64,000 bases of DNA from Lineolata rhizophorae (GCA_010093515.1 MU001676.1:1-64000), one strand, 5' to 3'. Counted from the first letter of the stretch, positions 10,911-22,639 are shown. The notes: generated by a model from the letters alone, not told the origin. Made by a program: numbers and translations.

Positions 10911-13295
10911 ATGCTGCACGAGATCCTCCTCTCCCTCTCCGGCCACCCGTCCGCGCTCTTCGATGCCGTCGAGCGCGACAGCGCGGGTGCCTCACTGAAA
11001 GACCCCTCCTTCCCACTCCTCTCACCGCCGGAGACCGCACTCCTGTCATCCATCAAGCGCTTGGCTCAGCTGCACCGCGCCCTGCGTTCACACACGGCGC
11101 TCATCTCCGCGACGCACCCCTCCACAGTCTGCCGCGCGGTAGCTACCGCGATCGCCTCAACCCACCTAGCGCGCTTCCAGCAGAAGGTTCTAGCCGTTGA
11201 GCGCGATATCCTGCGCAAGGATGCTGCCGTCGTCGGCGCGTACGATATCGTGCCGCTGGCAGGCGTCGTCGGTGAGTTTGACGACTGGTCGCGCCGCATG
11301 GAGTGGTTCTGGGCCACCGTGACCTACATGCTGCCCGTGGAACCGCCGGAGGGGGGGGACAAGAGGGGTTGCTCAGGTGCGGAGATTATCAACCGATTAA
11401 GGGATGAGGCGCAGACGGGATATCCGGACATCGAGGAGGCGGCGGTGGATTTGTCCAAGACGGCAGAAATGGCGTGGTTGCGGCAGCTCTCTAGTTGGGT
11501 ACTATACGGGCGACTACCGTCGTATGGCACGGAGGACTTTTTCATCCACGAAGAAGAGATAGAGGACGGGCCACCGGAGTTTCGATCCAACAGCAGATTG
11601 CTACCAAAATTTGTCTCCGCGCAGACGGCCTCCTCGATCTTATTCATCGGGCGATCGCTGAACCACATCAGAGCGCGGAAGGCAAATCTTGAGTCTAGAT
11701 CTTCAAGATCCTCTGAATTGACGCTACTTCCATGTCACCTCGAAGAGTTGGGCAAGGTCAAAGCACCGATTACCTCTGCCAGTCTTTCGGGCACCGTGTC
11801 CGCTATCCGAGCGTCGCTCTCTAGAAATACTCTACAGGAACTCCTTCCTCTTCCCAAAATCATACAGATACTCACTTTGCTGCGAGACTTTTTTCTTCTG
11901 GGCAGAGGGGAATTTGCCGTGGCTCTCATTGAGTCTGCCGACGAGTGCCTTCGAAACCGTACCGAACGTTCGGCCTCGCACAAGCCATCGACCGGCGTGC
12001 GTGGCCTACTGTTCAAAGATAGCGAGCTCAACGGCGTGCTCTCAAAGACGTGGTCGACGCTGTCTTCTCTCGTAGACCAGGACGATGGCGACAATTTTTC
12101 TGCCGACGAGATCCTCGATCTCGCCCGCGACATTGTTCGCCTGAGTGTATCGAAGCAACCGGCGCCTACGCGGCCATCGACACCGGGACGCGCGCGAGAA
12201 AAGGACGACATCCTTCCGACGCTACCCATGTCCTTGTTTAATGACGTCCTGCTCTCTGTTCCCACGACCCTCTCGCTCGACATTTCATCCCCGCTCGACC
12301 TCTTTCTATCACAGCCCGAGATCGATATTTATTCTACCATCTGCTCCTATCTTTTAGGCATCCGACATTCGCACGTGCGACTCGCCAGTCTCTGGAAAGA
12401 GACTACCCTAAGGCGAGATCACCCGGCGCCTTTGGCTGGAACACATTGCGCCACCCCTACCGGAAAGAATCTTCTCCGAGTTCGTAGAGCCAGGTCGAAG
12501 GCCCGAAACATCGAAATGCGCAAAGTCTGGGCGACGTGCAGTGCCGCTGTATTCTTTCTCGCCGAGGCAGGGGCGTATTTTGAGGGAGAGGTCATTTTGG
12601 AATCGTGGAGGCACTTTCACGAATGGCTTGTCGGTCCCAGCAACGAGCGTCCCGGCTCGAGAGCGGCGTTACGGCAACAAGGGGACCGGTCTGCTTCGGG
12701 CACGCCGCAACCGCCGGACATGAGCACGCTGTCCATGCACTCCCCCGGTGTGGTCCGCCAAAGTTTCGCTTCTTCCCAACACCAACCCGACTCAGGCGTC
12801 CCCCTCGATCCCGAATCCCTAGCCGCCGCTCACAAGCGTTTTCTCTCCTCCATCGTGCACGCCCTTCTCCTCTCAGACCTTCCATTCACCACCTCTCTCC
12901 GCGCCCTTGTCTCTCACACCGACCAGCTCGTCGCCTTCTTCGCGCGCCTACGTGCCATCCAGACCAATCTCGACCTCGAAGAAGATGAAGGCGTTGTCGA
13001 CGCCTTAGCGGATTATGCAAACGAGGAGAAGGAGGTCAAATTGGAGCTAGACAGGGCAAGGAAGCGGATCGACGGGGATTTAAAGGCCCTTGTGGGGAGA
13101 CTGAGGGAAGTAGACGTGGAGAGGGTGAGCGGCGGGCCGGGAGGTATTGTTGGCAAGGGTGGTGGTCGCGGTGCGGCAGGGAGGCTGGACGAGAAGCGCG
13201 AGTATGAGCCTTGGAAGAGTGGCGGGGTGGATCGGCTATTGATGAAACTAGATTTTGGGAGCGTGGTAGAAGAGGAGGACGAGGGTGCTGATTGA
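10911..13295 (+). CDS. Gamma-tubulin complex component 4 (Spc97/Spc98 family)
   Basis: A single uninterrupted frame of 794 aa beginning MLHEILLSLSGHPS, the typical GCP4 start. GCP4 belongs to the Spc97/Spc98 (GCP) family whose members build gamma-tubulin ring complexes that nucleate microtubules at spindle pole bodies and septa. Supporting segments are WLRQLSSWVLYGRLPSYG with the following acidic EDFFIHEEE stretch (the Grip1 region), and the C-terminal half with HVRLASLW and EMRKVWATCSAAVFFLAEAG (the Grip2 region), then a charged tail. The reading frame is clean with no need for introns. It is divergent from the snRNP gene with a 449-base gap. Together with the dynein gene at the right edge it is one of two microtubule-related genes in the window. 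The GCP4 assignment rests on remembered N-terminal similarity. Confidence 0.85.
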   Translation: MLHEILLSLSGHPSALFDAVERDSAGASLKDPSFPLLSPPETALLSSIKRLAQLHRALRSHTALISATHPSTVCRAVATAIASTHLARFQQKVLAVERDILRKDAAVVGAYDIVPLAGVVGEFDDWSRRMEWFWATVTYMLPVEPPEGGDKRGCSGAEIINRLRDEAQTGYPDIEEAAVDLSKTAEMAWLRQLSSWVLYGRLPSYGTEDFFIHEEEIEDGPPEFRSNSRLLPKFVSAQTASSILFIGRSLNHIRARKANLESRSSRSSELTLLPCHLEELGKVKAPITSASLSGTVSAIRASLSRNTLQELLPLPKIIQILTLLRDFFLLGRGEFAVALIESADECLRNRTERSASHKPSTGVRGLLFKDSELNGVLSKTWSTLSSLVDQDDGDNFSADEILDLARDIVRLSVSKQPAPTRPSTPGRAREKDDILPTLPMSLFNDVLLSVPTTLSLDISSPLDLFLSQPEIDIYSTICSYLLGIRHSHVRLASLWKETTLRRDHPAPLAGTHCATPTGKNLLRVRRARSKARNIEMRKVWATCSAAVFFLAEAGAYFEGEVILESWRHFHEWLVGPSNERPGSRAALRQQGDRSASGTPQPPDMSTLSMHSPGVVRQSFASSQHQPDSGVPLDPESLAAAHKRFLSSIVHALLLSDLPFTTSLRALVSHTDQLVAFFARLRAIQTNLDLEEDEGVVDALADYANEEKEVKLELDRARKRIDGDLKALVGRLREVDVERVSGGPGGIVGKGGGRGAAGRLDEKREYEPWKSGGVDRLLMKLDFGSVVEEEDEGAD

Positions 13296-13619
13296 ACTTT
13301 GTTCAGAAGGGAGCTCCGCAATCCCTTGAGCACATTTCTACGAACATGAAGATACCATTTGTTATAGACTTCACCGGAGTTGTAACCTTGTAATGCATCG
13401 CAAGCTGTCAAGTTGCCATAGCCAGCTGCTACGTTATTCAGTCCGTCCACGAGCACCCGCATGAATCAGGTTTCATGGTCACGCAGACATTGTAGTCCAA
13501 ATCACGCATTCCTATGCCTAGGCAGTAGATGAGGATACGATGAAATGCCTTTCAACCTAGGATTTTAACAATAATGACTTGAGCCACGTTGTGTGAGCTT
13601 CTACGCTATGTGATGTTTT

Positions 13620-13800
13620 CTATACTATAGGTTCTTCTACGTACTACGTGCTCTTCGTACTACATACTCTTCTCTACGTTGCATGTCCCTTTCTGTATAG
13701 TCTGCTCCTCTGATCCGTGTATGCTACATCCTCTGCATACTACATCTTCTTCGCTGTCCTGCGTGCTTCTGGTATACTATATATTCTTTTTTCCGCTGCG
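13620..13800. repeat. Imperfect pyrimidine-rich tandem repeat
   Basis: Degenerate copies of a TACTACRT-CTCTTC phrase occur about every 25-40 bases on the plus strand (CTACGTACTACGTGCTCTTC, ACTACATACTCTTCTCTACG, and further). The degeneration suggests an old minisatellite. No coding role is seen. Confidence 0.45.
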
Positions 13801-14049
13801 TGCTCTTCCATATGGCGCATAAGGCAAGCAAGGTTAGTGCGTCTCGAAGTTGGAAGTTGAAGTCATAGTTCAAGGCGTAATAATGGCAGTAAATAATACT
13901 TTATGGCTAACTTAATGGATTCTACAGATACAGACAGCTTTGATTCATATCCTGAACCTTAACTATTCTTTGTGAAACCAGGGCTCGAGTGGAGCAGCGA
14001 AGGGCGATCTAGAGCATAGTGACTTGCTAACAGTGAAAGTTTTAGACTG

Positions 14050-14330
14050 CAACAGCTCCAAACCCGACTAAGAATATCCCGCGTCCCACACGATGCCACT
14101 CAATGTGTCCTTTGTCAGGTTGTCCCATATCTCCTGAAACTTCTATTTTGCCTTCCGCGAGTCCTCCTGTCCCCGTAATCTCTTGATTCTAGTCTGCAGC
14201 TGTGTCTTTTGAGTCGCGATTTCTCGCCGAAGCTGCGGCTCTGCCTCGGTATTCTCGTTGACAGTCGCCTTCTACCAATGAATGGTCTCATTCCCACGTT
14301 CACTAACTGCGGCTTTGTGCCCTAGAGCCT
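14050..14330 (-). pseudogene. Possible coding relic, charged helical peptide
   Basis: One minus-strand frame gives an uninterrupted-looking helical segment rich in Arg, Lys, Glu and Gln (EPQLRREIATQKTQL, then IKRLRGQEDSRKAK), followed after a stop by FQEIWDNLTKDTL. The frame is broken by stops of the TAG type, which C-to-T change would create. I do not recognise the family; such Gln/Arg-rich helices occur near the C-termini of several fungal mobile-element and zinc-finger proteins, but nothing here decides it. Confidence 0.3.
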
Positions 14331-15718
14331 CTCACACAGCTGTGATTTTGGTGTGCCCCAAAAAGATACCTTGTCACTGGTGATTGCAAGCTTTCTGGTG
14401 ATGTTTATAAGATCGTTTCTCAACTCTCATATTTCGATTATGACTGGACCTGAGAGGTATGATTTCCTTGAGTGGCAGATATGCTGTTCTTCACACTATT
14501 CTACTAAGCTCTCATAGACTCTAGGCTCCGTTGTCTCTGGTCAACATGGCGATGAAGACGCACAAACGAGAAGAAATCGCAGGTTGAACAAGCATTCTTT
14601 AAGACGGCAACACTAAGATGATATGCACCCAGTAGTTAGCAAAGTACTAAGTGGGATAGACGTTCATCCGGTGTGAAAAGGGCGAACTTGCCGGCAGCGG
14701 GCCCGAAACCGGCCTACAGAGGCTAACTGGTAAGATCTGTGCGATGTGGTGGTCTAGCATAGAAGGAGTGTCGTTTTAATGAAATACCTAACTAAACGTA
14801 CCAGTCCGGTACTGTCTATGGATGAGAGGTTTATGGCGGATAGTCGGGAGAATACTCGGCCATTAATTTAGTATCTTTTGTATAGGAATGCCTCGAAGTG
14901 TACATAATAGCTACGTGCTAAGTATTATAAGAAAGTAAACACCACCAATTCTAATTGGTCTAATGAATTCACAAGATATGTGCGGTCAAGCTCCTCTACC
15001 ATCATGTTTGACGAATTGGAGATTGCGATGGTTGAATGGCGGGCTGAATGTCGGCCCGATCCGGCCGTTCACGACCATTTCTAAACTTTCGATTACTTCA
15101 TAGATAGTGCCACATTCTAGCGGTAGCTCGGGTCGGCGAACCCATTCATCTTGGGACGGATGCATGACGCATTCGTCGGACAGATACTGAGGCCGACGGC
15201 GAGGAACAAGTTTCGTCCGAACGCCCCGCTGACCAATGCGATCAGTGAAGGTAAGACGGTTCAGGCACATCCGCACTATCCACGGTCAATTTTCCGGTTT
15301 CTTTTCTCAGGCACTATGTTGGATAGTTCTGAGCGAAATTTTTGGACAGTTTATGTAAAGTTCACGTTGTCCGTAGCTCGCAACTCTTAGGAATCTAGCG
15401 GTGCAGGGTACCGCGTAGCTCTTTCTCAGCGTTCTGTAACAGCGTTCTAAACGGCCTCATCAATTTTTGGTCCTTCGGATGCCGACTACGCTAATATTGC
15501 AAAACCTGCTTGGAGTAGAGAAAGTAACGGCTGCCACTGGTTATTTAACTGAAGCAGATGCCAATAATCCATCTCACTGAATGCAAACGACAGCCCACCT
15601 TGTGCCTAATCTAACGCATTGTCACGCTAGACAATCGCCTTCGAGTTGAAGCCTGTGGGTTGATTGTTTCCCGACCTGAACCAAAACCCAAATCGAAGGT
15701 CCTCTTTGTCGCTTGATA

Positions 15719-16479
15719 ATGGCGCAAAACGAGACGATCCTCGTCCTGGGGGCAACCGGTATGAGCTCTAGTTTCGAAAACCAAAAGTCTCTTCACTAAC
15801 GCGCCAGCTCCACTCGGCAGGTGCTAGCGGCCTCGCTTTTCTCGACGAAGCTCTCGTGCACAAAAACAACCCTAACCTAGTCTTGCTCGTCCGCACACCA
15901 AGCAAGCTTCCCGCTGGTATTGAGTCCAATGACCGCGTGCGCGTAATCAAGGGGAATCTCGACAATCGCGCACAGCTGGACGACGCTATGAGAGGCGTAA
16001 CAGTCGTCGTGAGCTTGGTCGGCGGGTACTTTTCCTTGCATGGCTTGTTGACACGGGACTCGTCGACGCCGATTGCAGACCATTTTCCCTTAGTCTTCGA
16101 TGCGATGCGCTCTGCGAATGTCAAGCGCATTTTTGCGTTGTCCACGGTGGCGTTCAAGCAGCCTGGTGACGAGGCACCCATGAAGTGGTGGTTCTCCCAC
16201 CTCATGGTCTGGTTGATGGTGCCAGGGCCGAACGCGGAGATGCGTGCCATCGGAGAGCAAGTCTCTTCCCGGGATGACTTAGACTGGACTGTTTTCCGCT
16301 CTCCGGGTTTGACCGACGAGCCTGCTGGCAAGGAACTCGCGGTCAACGGGCTGCTGAAGCGCAATTGGAAGGGTGCTTCGAGTTGGAGCCTGTCCAGGAA
16401 GAGCCAGGCGAGGTGGATACTGGATGAGATTGCGGAGAGGAAATGGGTGAAAATGACGCCTGTTTTGGTGAATATATAA
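15719..16479 (+). CDS. NAD(P)-binding Rossmann-fold protein (NmrA/SDR-like)
   Basis: Two exons, 15719-15758 and 15821-16479, separated by a 62-base intron with a CTAAC branch site; 232 aa. The intron falls inside the dinucleotide-binding loop: exon 1 ends ILVLGATG and exon 2 continues ASGLAFLDEAL, giving the GATGASG form of the GxxGxxG motif. Then come a typical strand and arginine (LVLLVRTPSKL), GNLDN after the third strand, a VTVVVSLVGGYF strand, and VKRIFALSTVAF. Late segments DLDWTVFRSPGLTD and KWVKMTPVLVNI resemble NAD(P)H-binding (NmrA-like) proteins. The YxxxK motif of classical dehydrogenases is not obvious, so the protein may bind nucleotide as a sensor or atypical reductase. The substrate is unknown. 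Confidence 0.82.
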
Positions 16480-17866
16480 CTGTGTTGGAAGAGTGGACAT
16501 CCCGTTTACCGAGCATGGCTACCATAGTGACCAAATTAATACTAATACCATTCTTGTGTGATTTTTATGTGACTGAAAATGACCTTTTGGCCGAGGGATG
16601 CTACAATCAAGAAAGCTATCGGTGAACGACGCATAATACTCAATTCGACGTGAGCGTGGGGTTTTGAGCCGTCCGCTGCGGAGATCAGGCCCGCGATTCA
16701 AAGTAAGCTTAAATCGACGGCCGATTCTAGTTCGTCAACCGTACGGCAGCGATCATCGGTGTTTTCTCGTGTCGAGTGTTGTCTCATTTTGTTTTCTAGG
16801 TTGACGGGAGTTTGGCCCCTCGGGCGGTTTAGCAGCACATCGAGGACGGAAATTTCAGTGGGGGCCAGTCTGCATCGAGCTTGAAATGGTGTTCAAAGCT
16901 CCTACGTATGCTCAGCGGTGACGCGAAACGAGCCGATTTTGTCGCAGGCCAATAAACAGGGGTATCGCAGCGATTCCGATACAGCGGGTTGTTGTGGGGG
17001 CCAAAAAGATGTACGTATACATAGTAGTGCCGAGGTATGTAGTAAGTCTTTGCCTCGGCCGGGATTTTTTACTCAGTAGAACGCCTCAACAAGCGTTGAG
17101 TCTTGTACCCATTAAACCGGGTGCGTCATATTCGAACCAGCTGTTCTCAACATTATCCCCCGGGCCTCGAGAACTTGCACGTAGGTCGCACGGAGTCTAC
17201 GTACCGTAGAAGGTCGGCTGTGCTACCTTTTCGGGTACTTGAAACGATCACGAACTCAGAACAAGCAGAGCATTGCCGAAAATAACGCGGATGGGTGGCA
17301 GTGGAAGAGTGACGGGCCAATTGATTGCGACGGGCCACTGCCACCCGTCCGTGGGTTCCACGCGCACTAACGGCCTCCGGGATTCCGCCAGGAGCTGGGC
17401 CCGTTTCCATTGGCCGCGGAAGCGTGGCCGATGCCTTTCGCCTCTACTCCAGCATCGCCCCGGCGCTTGGTGATATCGGCACGGGCGAGATGGATGCCAA
17501 TCCCAGTCTCAGCCACGGCCACCCCTTGCTCTCTGTCTGCCGGATCTGCGCCAGGCAAATTTAGGCATGACTGTTCTACTGGGATGGCGACACAATGGTG
17601 GAGAGGTGCGCGACCGGGCGCGGCGATCTAGGTATTCTCCTATTCCCTTGTTTCCCTCATGCTTGGGCGTCCAATTCTCCCTTCTCTCATGATACTTGCT
17701 CGTGTCGTGCCGCTCTACCCTTCGCATTCGTTTGCCTTGTTGCTTTGCGTTTCACTGCCTCCGCGCCGTATCTTGACATTCCCGTGGCTGCCCTGGTCGA
17801 GTCTGGGTAGTGAGCCGCATACGCCACAAGTCCAGTGAAAGATCCAACGACAAAAACACGTCCACC
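16480..17866. other. 1.4 kb gap with no supported gene
   Basis: Open frames at 16994-17630 overlap on both strands and look like chance. The sequence just upstream of 17867 is pyrimidine-rich (about 17640-17760), as is common in fungal promoters. I see no RNA gene or repeat. Confidence 0.45.
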
Positions 17867-18673
17867 ATGGCCCAGGAGGGCACGCCCTTGGGACCGAAGC
17901 CCGAGGGGCCGATGCCGTATGCTGAACAGATGAACACCAACAGCATTCAGCGTCTCGAGCCGTCGGCTGGTCTCGAGGTCGTCCCGCCGGGCCCCAGCGT
18001 CTCGAAACCCAAGGAAGGCACCGGCTGGCCACCGTACGGCGCCCACGGCGCGTACCCGCACGGCGCTTATCAGAAGAAGAAGATTTGCGGGCTGCGGCCT
18101 AAGTTCTTTTGGATGGTCATGGTCGTCATCACCGCCATCATCGCCGCGGCCATCATCGTTGCCGCCGTGGTAGCCTCGCAAAATAGTAGCGATGATGACG
18201 ATTCGAGCAGTAGCGCGAGCTCCGGGGATAGCACTCCGACAGCGACTTTGGATCCCTCCGAAGTTCCCTCAGCAACGGAGACGGAATGGACGACGATCGA
18301 GACGGATGTCAACTTCGCCTACAAGCAGCCTCAGATAAACGCGACCACCGGACTAGCAGATTTGGTTTGCCCTAGGCGGAACCAGACCTCGTACAATACG
18401 CAGGGCGGCTCTACGCTAGAGATATATTGCAGCATGGCCATCAGGACCGATGCGGCCGACATCACCCGCACATTCTCTTATTCTCTTAGTGCATGCATGG
18501 AAGTATGCGGCACCTGGACGCGGTTCAACTCGGACCGGCCTTGCGTTGCTATCACTTACCATCAGAACATGACAGACTCGCTGAAGAACTTTGGCAACTG
18601 CGCACTGAAGTCTGAGCCAGGTTCCTTCGTGGAAGAGGGGGACTACGTCGCATCTGCTTTTTTGCTGGATTAA
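17867..18673 (+). CDS. Single-pass membrane protein with Cys-rich ectodomain
   Basis: One exon of 268 aa; the start is the ATG in the strong context TCCACCATGG at 17867. Residues 1-70 are Pro/Gly-rich and have no signal peptide; a KKK cluster precedes a hydrophobic segment at about 80-103. An acidic Ser/Asp-rich stalk follows, then a region with Asn-linked glycosylation sites (NQT, NMT) and seven cysteines in the order LVC, IYC, SACMEVC, RPC and GNC. The short C-x3-C spacing followed by an aromatic segment resembles PAN/apple-type or related fungal adhesive modules, but this is weak. The topology suggests N-terminus in and C-terminus outside (type II), at the plasma membrane or a secretory compartment. 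Function unknown; a surface or wall-sensing role is inference. Confidence 0.75.
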   Translation: MAQEGTPLGPKPEGPMPYAEQMNTNSIQRLEPSAGLEVVPPGPSVSKPKEGTGWPPYGAHGAYPHGAYQKKKICGLRPKFFWMVMVVITAIIAAAIIVAAVVASQNSSDDDDSSSSASSGDSTPTATLDPSEVPSATETEWTTIETDVNFAYKQPQINATTGLADLVCPRRNQTSYNTQGGSTLEIYCSMAIRTDAADITRTFSYSLSACMEVCGTWTRFNSDRPCVAITYHQNMTDSLKNFGNCALKSEPGSFVEEGDYVASAFLLD

Positions 18674-18795
18674 AAACGTGACGGCCTAGGCGTTTTCTTT
18701 CGGGGTGGAGTCACGGCCCAGTTCTGGATTTTTGCATTGTTTGGGGAATCGATTCGTCAAAGCCTTGTATCTACTACGCATCCTTTTCTGTTTAC

Positions 18796-21202
18796 TTATT
18801 CAAGCTCGCCCAGAAGCTTGCCCATCATGAGTGCTTCGATCTGCTGTCCTTTTTGAATGGTTCCCTTTCCGGCGGGTAGGTGGAGCAACGCGTTTGCGCC
18901 CTTGAAGCTCCCGATCCTGGAGCTGCGCTGGCCGCCAGTACTTGACGCGTGCAGCAACCCGTCCTTCTTGGCTATGACCAGTGCTCGGTGATATTCTGGC
19001 CTCTGGGCGTCCATCCGAACGTCTTGGGCTAAAGTCGCCATCACCTTTGGCAAGCCTGCAGGGCGGATACCCGCGGCGCGGTGCAGCGATGGCAAGACGA
19101 AGAGGTGATATGTGACCACGGCCGACGCTGGATTCCCTGGAAGGGAGAAGACGACTTTAGCTGCGCGGAGTCCGGCATTCGTCTTGAAAGGCACGGTTGC
19201 AAAGGTTGTCGGTTTCCCCGGCTTCATGTTGACGCGTCCGAAGTGGATGGTGCCGCCCAACGATCGCTCGATGGTGGGCTTGAGGAGATCTAGCTCACCC
19301 ATCGATACGCCGCCAGTAGTGATGATTACGTCCACTTGGCGCATCGCGGAGCGCAACGTTTCCTCGAGGGAGCCAGGCCTGCCTGGAGTTAGAGAGCGTA
19401 GGAACTGCGATGGAACACTCACTTGTCTGAAGCGATTCCTAAGTCCACTGCTTCAAACCCGGACCCCCTGATGGCCGTCAGTAAGGTCGGCCTGTTAGTG
19501 TCCCTGACCTCACCGAAGCTGAGTACTCCGGGACGATCGTGAGGTACAATTTCGTCCCCTGTGCTCAAAACACCAACGATTGGTCTTCTGTACACGGCTA
19601 CTTCCTGACATCCTACGGACGCTAGTAGCCCGAGCTCCCCACCCACGGCGCTCACCCCTTCGCCTTTTCGCATCACCACTTCTCCCGCGTGGACGTCGCT
19701 ACCGATCTCGCGGACATTTTCTCCGCGCACCACTTCGTCCGTCATCACTTCGACCTCGGCCTCCTCTGCGCCGTCGTCAGTTTTGCGGACCAACACCGTG
19801 TCCTCTACCATCACGACCGCGTCCGCGCCGCGCGGAAGAGGGGCTCCCGTGGTGATGCGCGCAATGCTCCCTTCGCTCAATTGCGCGTCCGCGCTCGCTT
19901 GCGCATGCGATACCAGCGCGACTGGGTACGCGCCTTTAGCGAACGAGTCTTTTCCAGCGGGGAAATGGACTGCGTAGCCGTCCACGATGCTGGCGCGGAA
20001 GGCCGGCACCGCCTCGGCAGCCTTCACGTCTTCAGCTAAGACTGCGCCAACGATCCCAGCCTCGGAGACTGCGGCAACGACTGGCGACGGAGCCGGAGTA
20101 TGCGTGTCGATGAGATCTAAGGCGTCGCGGACGGAGAGCATTGGGTACGGTGAAGCTCTGTGGCGCCGCGAAGGGCCTGCAGCGGGGTCGTTCGATTGAG
20201 GGTGCAACAATTTAGACGTGTGAGGAACGGGGGGCCTATGGCCGCCGTGGCCGTGTGCGTGCCCATGTCCATGGTGATGCGAATGCGAATGGCCTGTAGG
20301 GTCAGGTATAAACTCGAGACCAGTCCACCACGCTCCAAAGCGATGTAATAATCTACCCTGGTAAACATCGAGTCTACAGGATTTACCAGAATCGGGCATT
20401 TGATGTGACATCTTTGAATTGAAGAAGACGGTTGATATCACAAGGGAGACTCCATGTGCTTACCCTCGCCGTGCGACCGCACTCCGGACGCTGAGCCCGA
20501 CTTTACGCCAGCTTCCTTTTCGAGCTTCTTCAATCCGCCAGCATGCAAGGCGCGCGAGTTGGATCCGGCGGCCTGCATGCAAGCGTGCGGCAGAAGCTTG
20601 AGGATGGCTTCCAGATTCTCCTTGGCCCCCTTTGGGGATCCTGGCAACGTGATGATGAGAGACTTGTTGCGAACGCCGGCCACGGGGCGGGACATGAGCG
20701 CGACTGCGCAATGATTAGCTGGCGGCACGTTGTCGATACTCGGTGGCTTACAGGGGGTAATGGCGAGCGACGCAGCAAGCATGCCGTGGCTGGAACAGTG
20801 AGCAACTAGACTAGGTGCGGTGCTAATGAAAGCAATTCCTACACTATGCCGGCTGCATGTCTGTGCAGAAGAGGCGAGACAGCCTGACAGTGATCAGCCG
20901 CAGAGGAGGCGGAAGCGGGAAGATCTAGTGCGTACTTCGGGCGTGGCGTCCTTAACGGCAAAGCCGGTCCCGCCTGTCGTGATGATCAGGTTGAGCGGGT
21001 CGTCGTGATCCGCCCACTGCTGAATCGCCTGCTGGACGCGCTGCACGTTGTCCGGCACGATCTCCTTGGCGGCGACATCCCACTGCCCGCCTGCCGAGCC
21101 GAACACCTCTTGTAAGGCGGGAATCGACTTGTCCGTCGCCGGATCCTGCGAAGCCGTGTCGGACACGACCAGGATGCCGGCCCGTAGCGTGTTGTCACTC
21201 AT
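18796..21202 (-). CDS. cnxE: Molybdopterin synthesis enzyme, MogA-MoeA fusion (gephyrin/CnxE type)
   Basis: Six exons on the minus strand: 21202-20936, 20883-20843, 20789-20752, 20703-20464, 20293-19423 and 19378-18796; 679 aa. The N-terminal MogA-like G domain (about 1-170) adenylates molybdopterin: ILVVSDTAS, then NLIITTGGTGFAVKDATPE, then HGMLAASLAITPFALMSRPVAGV and LIITLPGSPKGAKENLEAIL. The C-terminal MoeA-like E domain inserts molybdate: FRASIVDGYAV, ITTGAPLPRGADAVVMVE, VLSTGDEIV, ITTGGVSMGELD and VVFSLPGNPASAVVTYHLFV. Together they complete the molybdenum cofactor needed by nitrate reductase and other Mo enzymes. A linker near residue 200 is very His-rich. Five introns, including ones flanking exons of 41 and 38 bases, restore the frame exactly; the 170-base intron before the His-rich segment is the least certain. 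Confidence 0.93.
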
Positions 21203-21575
21203 GTTCGGATGCGATGCTGGCGTATAGAGGTGAGGGAGCTTCAAGCGGCGGGGGAGTGTCGCGGGCCGTGATGTCCGCCGGCCAATAGCGTGCCGCGTGC
21301 CGGAGTTACCGGCGTCGCGAGAGCCGCAAAAGCAACAACGAAACCCAGATATATCGTGGTAGTTCCTATTCACCCTATGGATGCAATATCTAACAGGTGG
21401 CGCGAAATGCTATGTTACACTTAATCAACCTGGAAACACCCGCACCGTCAATATAGCTGCTCTGCAGTAGCGAAATATGCCTCCTTTATACCGTCCCTTG
21501 TCGCTGGTCGGCTCAATGCCATTTGCTGCACGGCCCGCGGCCCAGCGTGAGTGATTACATTCTTTCCCGACGTTC

Positions 21576-22379
21576 TCATGATAAGTCCGGAGCCTTTCCA
21601 GAAACCAACAAGCCGACGATGAGACCGAATAGGCCGAGGACGGAGCTAAAAATCTCGATGACAAGAATCTTGACGAACCTGCGGTACATGTCAATCAGCG
21701 TTCCTAGAGTACAGCTAGTTGTATGCCTTACAAGCTCGGATCCGCAGCATCGGCCAGAGCCGCGCTGCTGCCGTTGATCCCCACAGAAACGCCACAGACC
21801 AGGTTGCAAACGCCGACCGTGATACCACCCCAGAAAAGGGCGTAGCCCGTATAGTAGTTGGCGCCAGAGTACAGCGCGTCGCCCTCGACGATGTTTAACT
21901 TGGCCGAGAAGACGATGGACATGATGACGCCGTAGATGGCGACGACTTCGCAGAAGATGATGGAGATGAGGTTCTTGGTCCGGATCCGCGGGGCTTTGAC
22001 GCCGCCGCCTAGGATGGACACGCCCGTGATGAAGATGCCCCTGTGCAAGCGGTCAGAATCATGCTTCGTAGCCCTCTCTGGTAGCCATACCATGCCGCGC
22101 CGACGACGGAGAGGCCGATGCAGAGGCCGATGCCGACGTCCGCCCACGCATACGGTGACACGCTCTCGAGGAAACTTCCGACCTGCGGGCGTCGTGTTAG
22201 AGCAACTCGAAGGGAAGTGGACGGCTGCAGCGTACGTTGAACGCCTCTCCCTCGCCGTTGAACAGCATATCTGTGGGCGGTCAGCGGCTGCCTGGAGCTT
22301 CCTCCGAGTCTCAGCACTCACAGAGGCCTACCACGGCCAGGGCGCCGGTGGCGCCGCCAACTGCGTATTGGAGCCCCAT
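21576..22379 (-). CDS. VMA16: V-type proton ATPase proteolipid subunit c''
   Basis: Five exons on the minus strand: 22379-22322, 22270-22236, 22182-22091, 22040-21732 and 21678-21576; 198 aa. Subunit c'' is part of the membrane rotor ring of the V0 sector. The two four-helix-type halves show [20 protein letters not shown] and [20 protein letters not shown], then [20 protein letters not shown], where the Glu in FCEVV is the proton-carrying residue. A second proteolipid half has [18 protein letters not shown] and [18 protein letters not shown], and the final helix is [18 protein letters not shown]. All five exons are phase-consistent with introns of 50-53 bases. The gene is divergent from NDUFS4 across 260 bases. 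Confidence 0.95.
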
Positions 22380-22639
22380 GATTTCACGACAGCTAGGCGC
22401 GAGCTGGGCGAAAAAAGGTGTCGCTGCCGCGTGTTTTGTCGAAGTCGAGTGGTGACGGGAGGGGAGCTCGGGCAACGAGTCTCGCCGGACCTGTGCCTTT
22501 GCCAAAGCAACCCCGGCCCAGAGCGCGCCCGGACCCGATAAGATGCGGATGACTAAGTTCGAGACACCTGGGGTCACCTCGACTTCGACCCTTCCTGCCA
22601 ACGCTCCTCCGTCAACACCAACTGTTCACAACGACCACC
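22380..22639. promoter_or_regulatory. Short divergent VMA16 / NDUFS4 promoter
   Basis: Only 260 bases separate the two start codons, so the proton-pump ring subunit and the complex I subunit probably share promoter elements. No TATA box is clear. Confidence 0.5.

Larger units (their letters stand above)
13296..15718. other. Decayed, gene-poor gap
   Basis: No intact gene. At 13620-13800 lies an imperfect pyrimidine-rich stretch with repeated TACTACnTnCTCTTC-like phrases. On the minus strand at about 14050-14330 one frame reads as a charged, helix-rich peptide (QLRREIATQKTQLQTRIKR) interrupted by stops, which suggests an old coding relic of unknown origin. The rest is AT-leaning sequence with only chance open frames. 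Confidence 0.45.
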
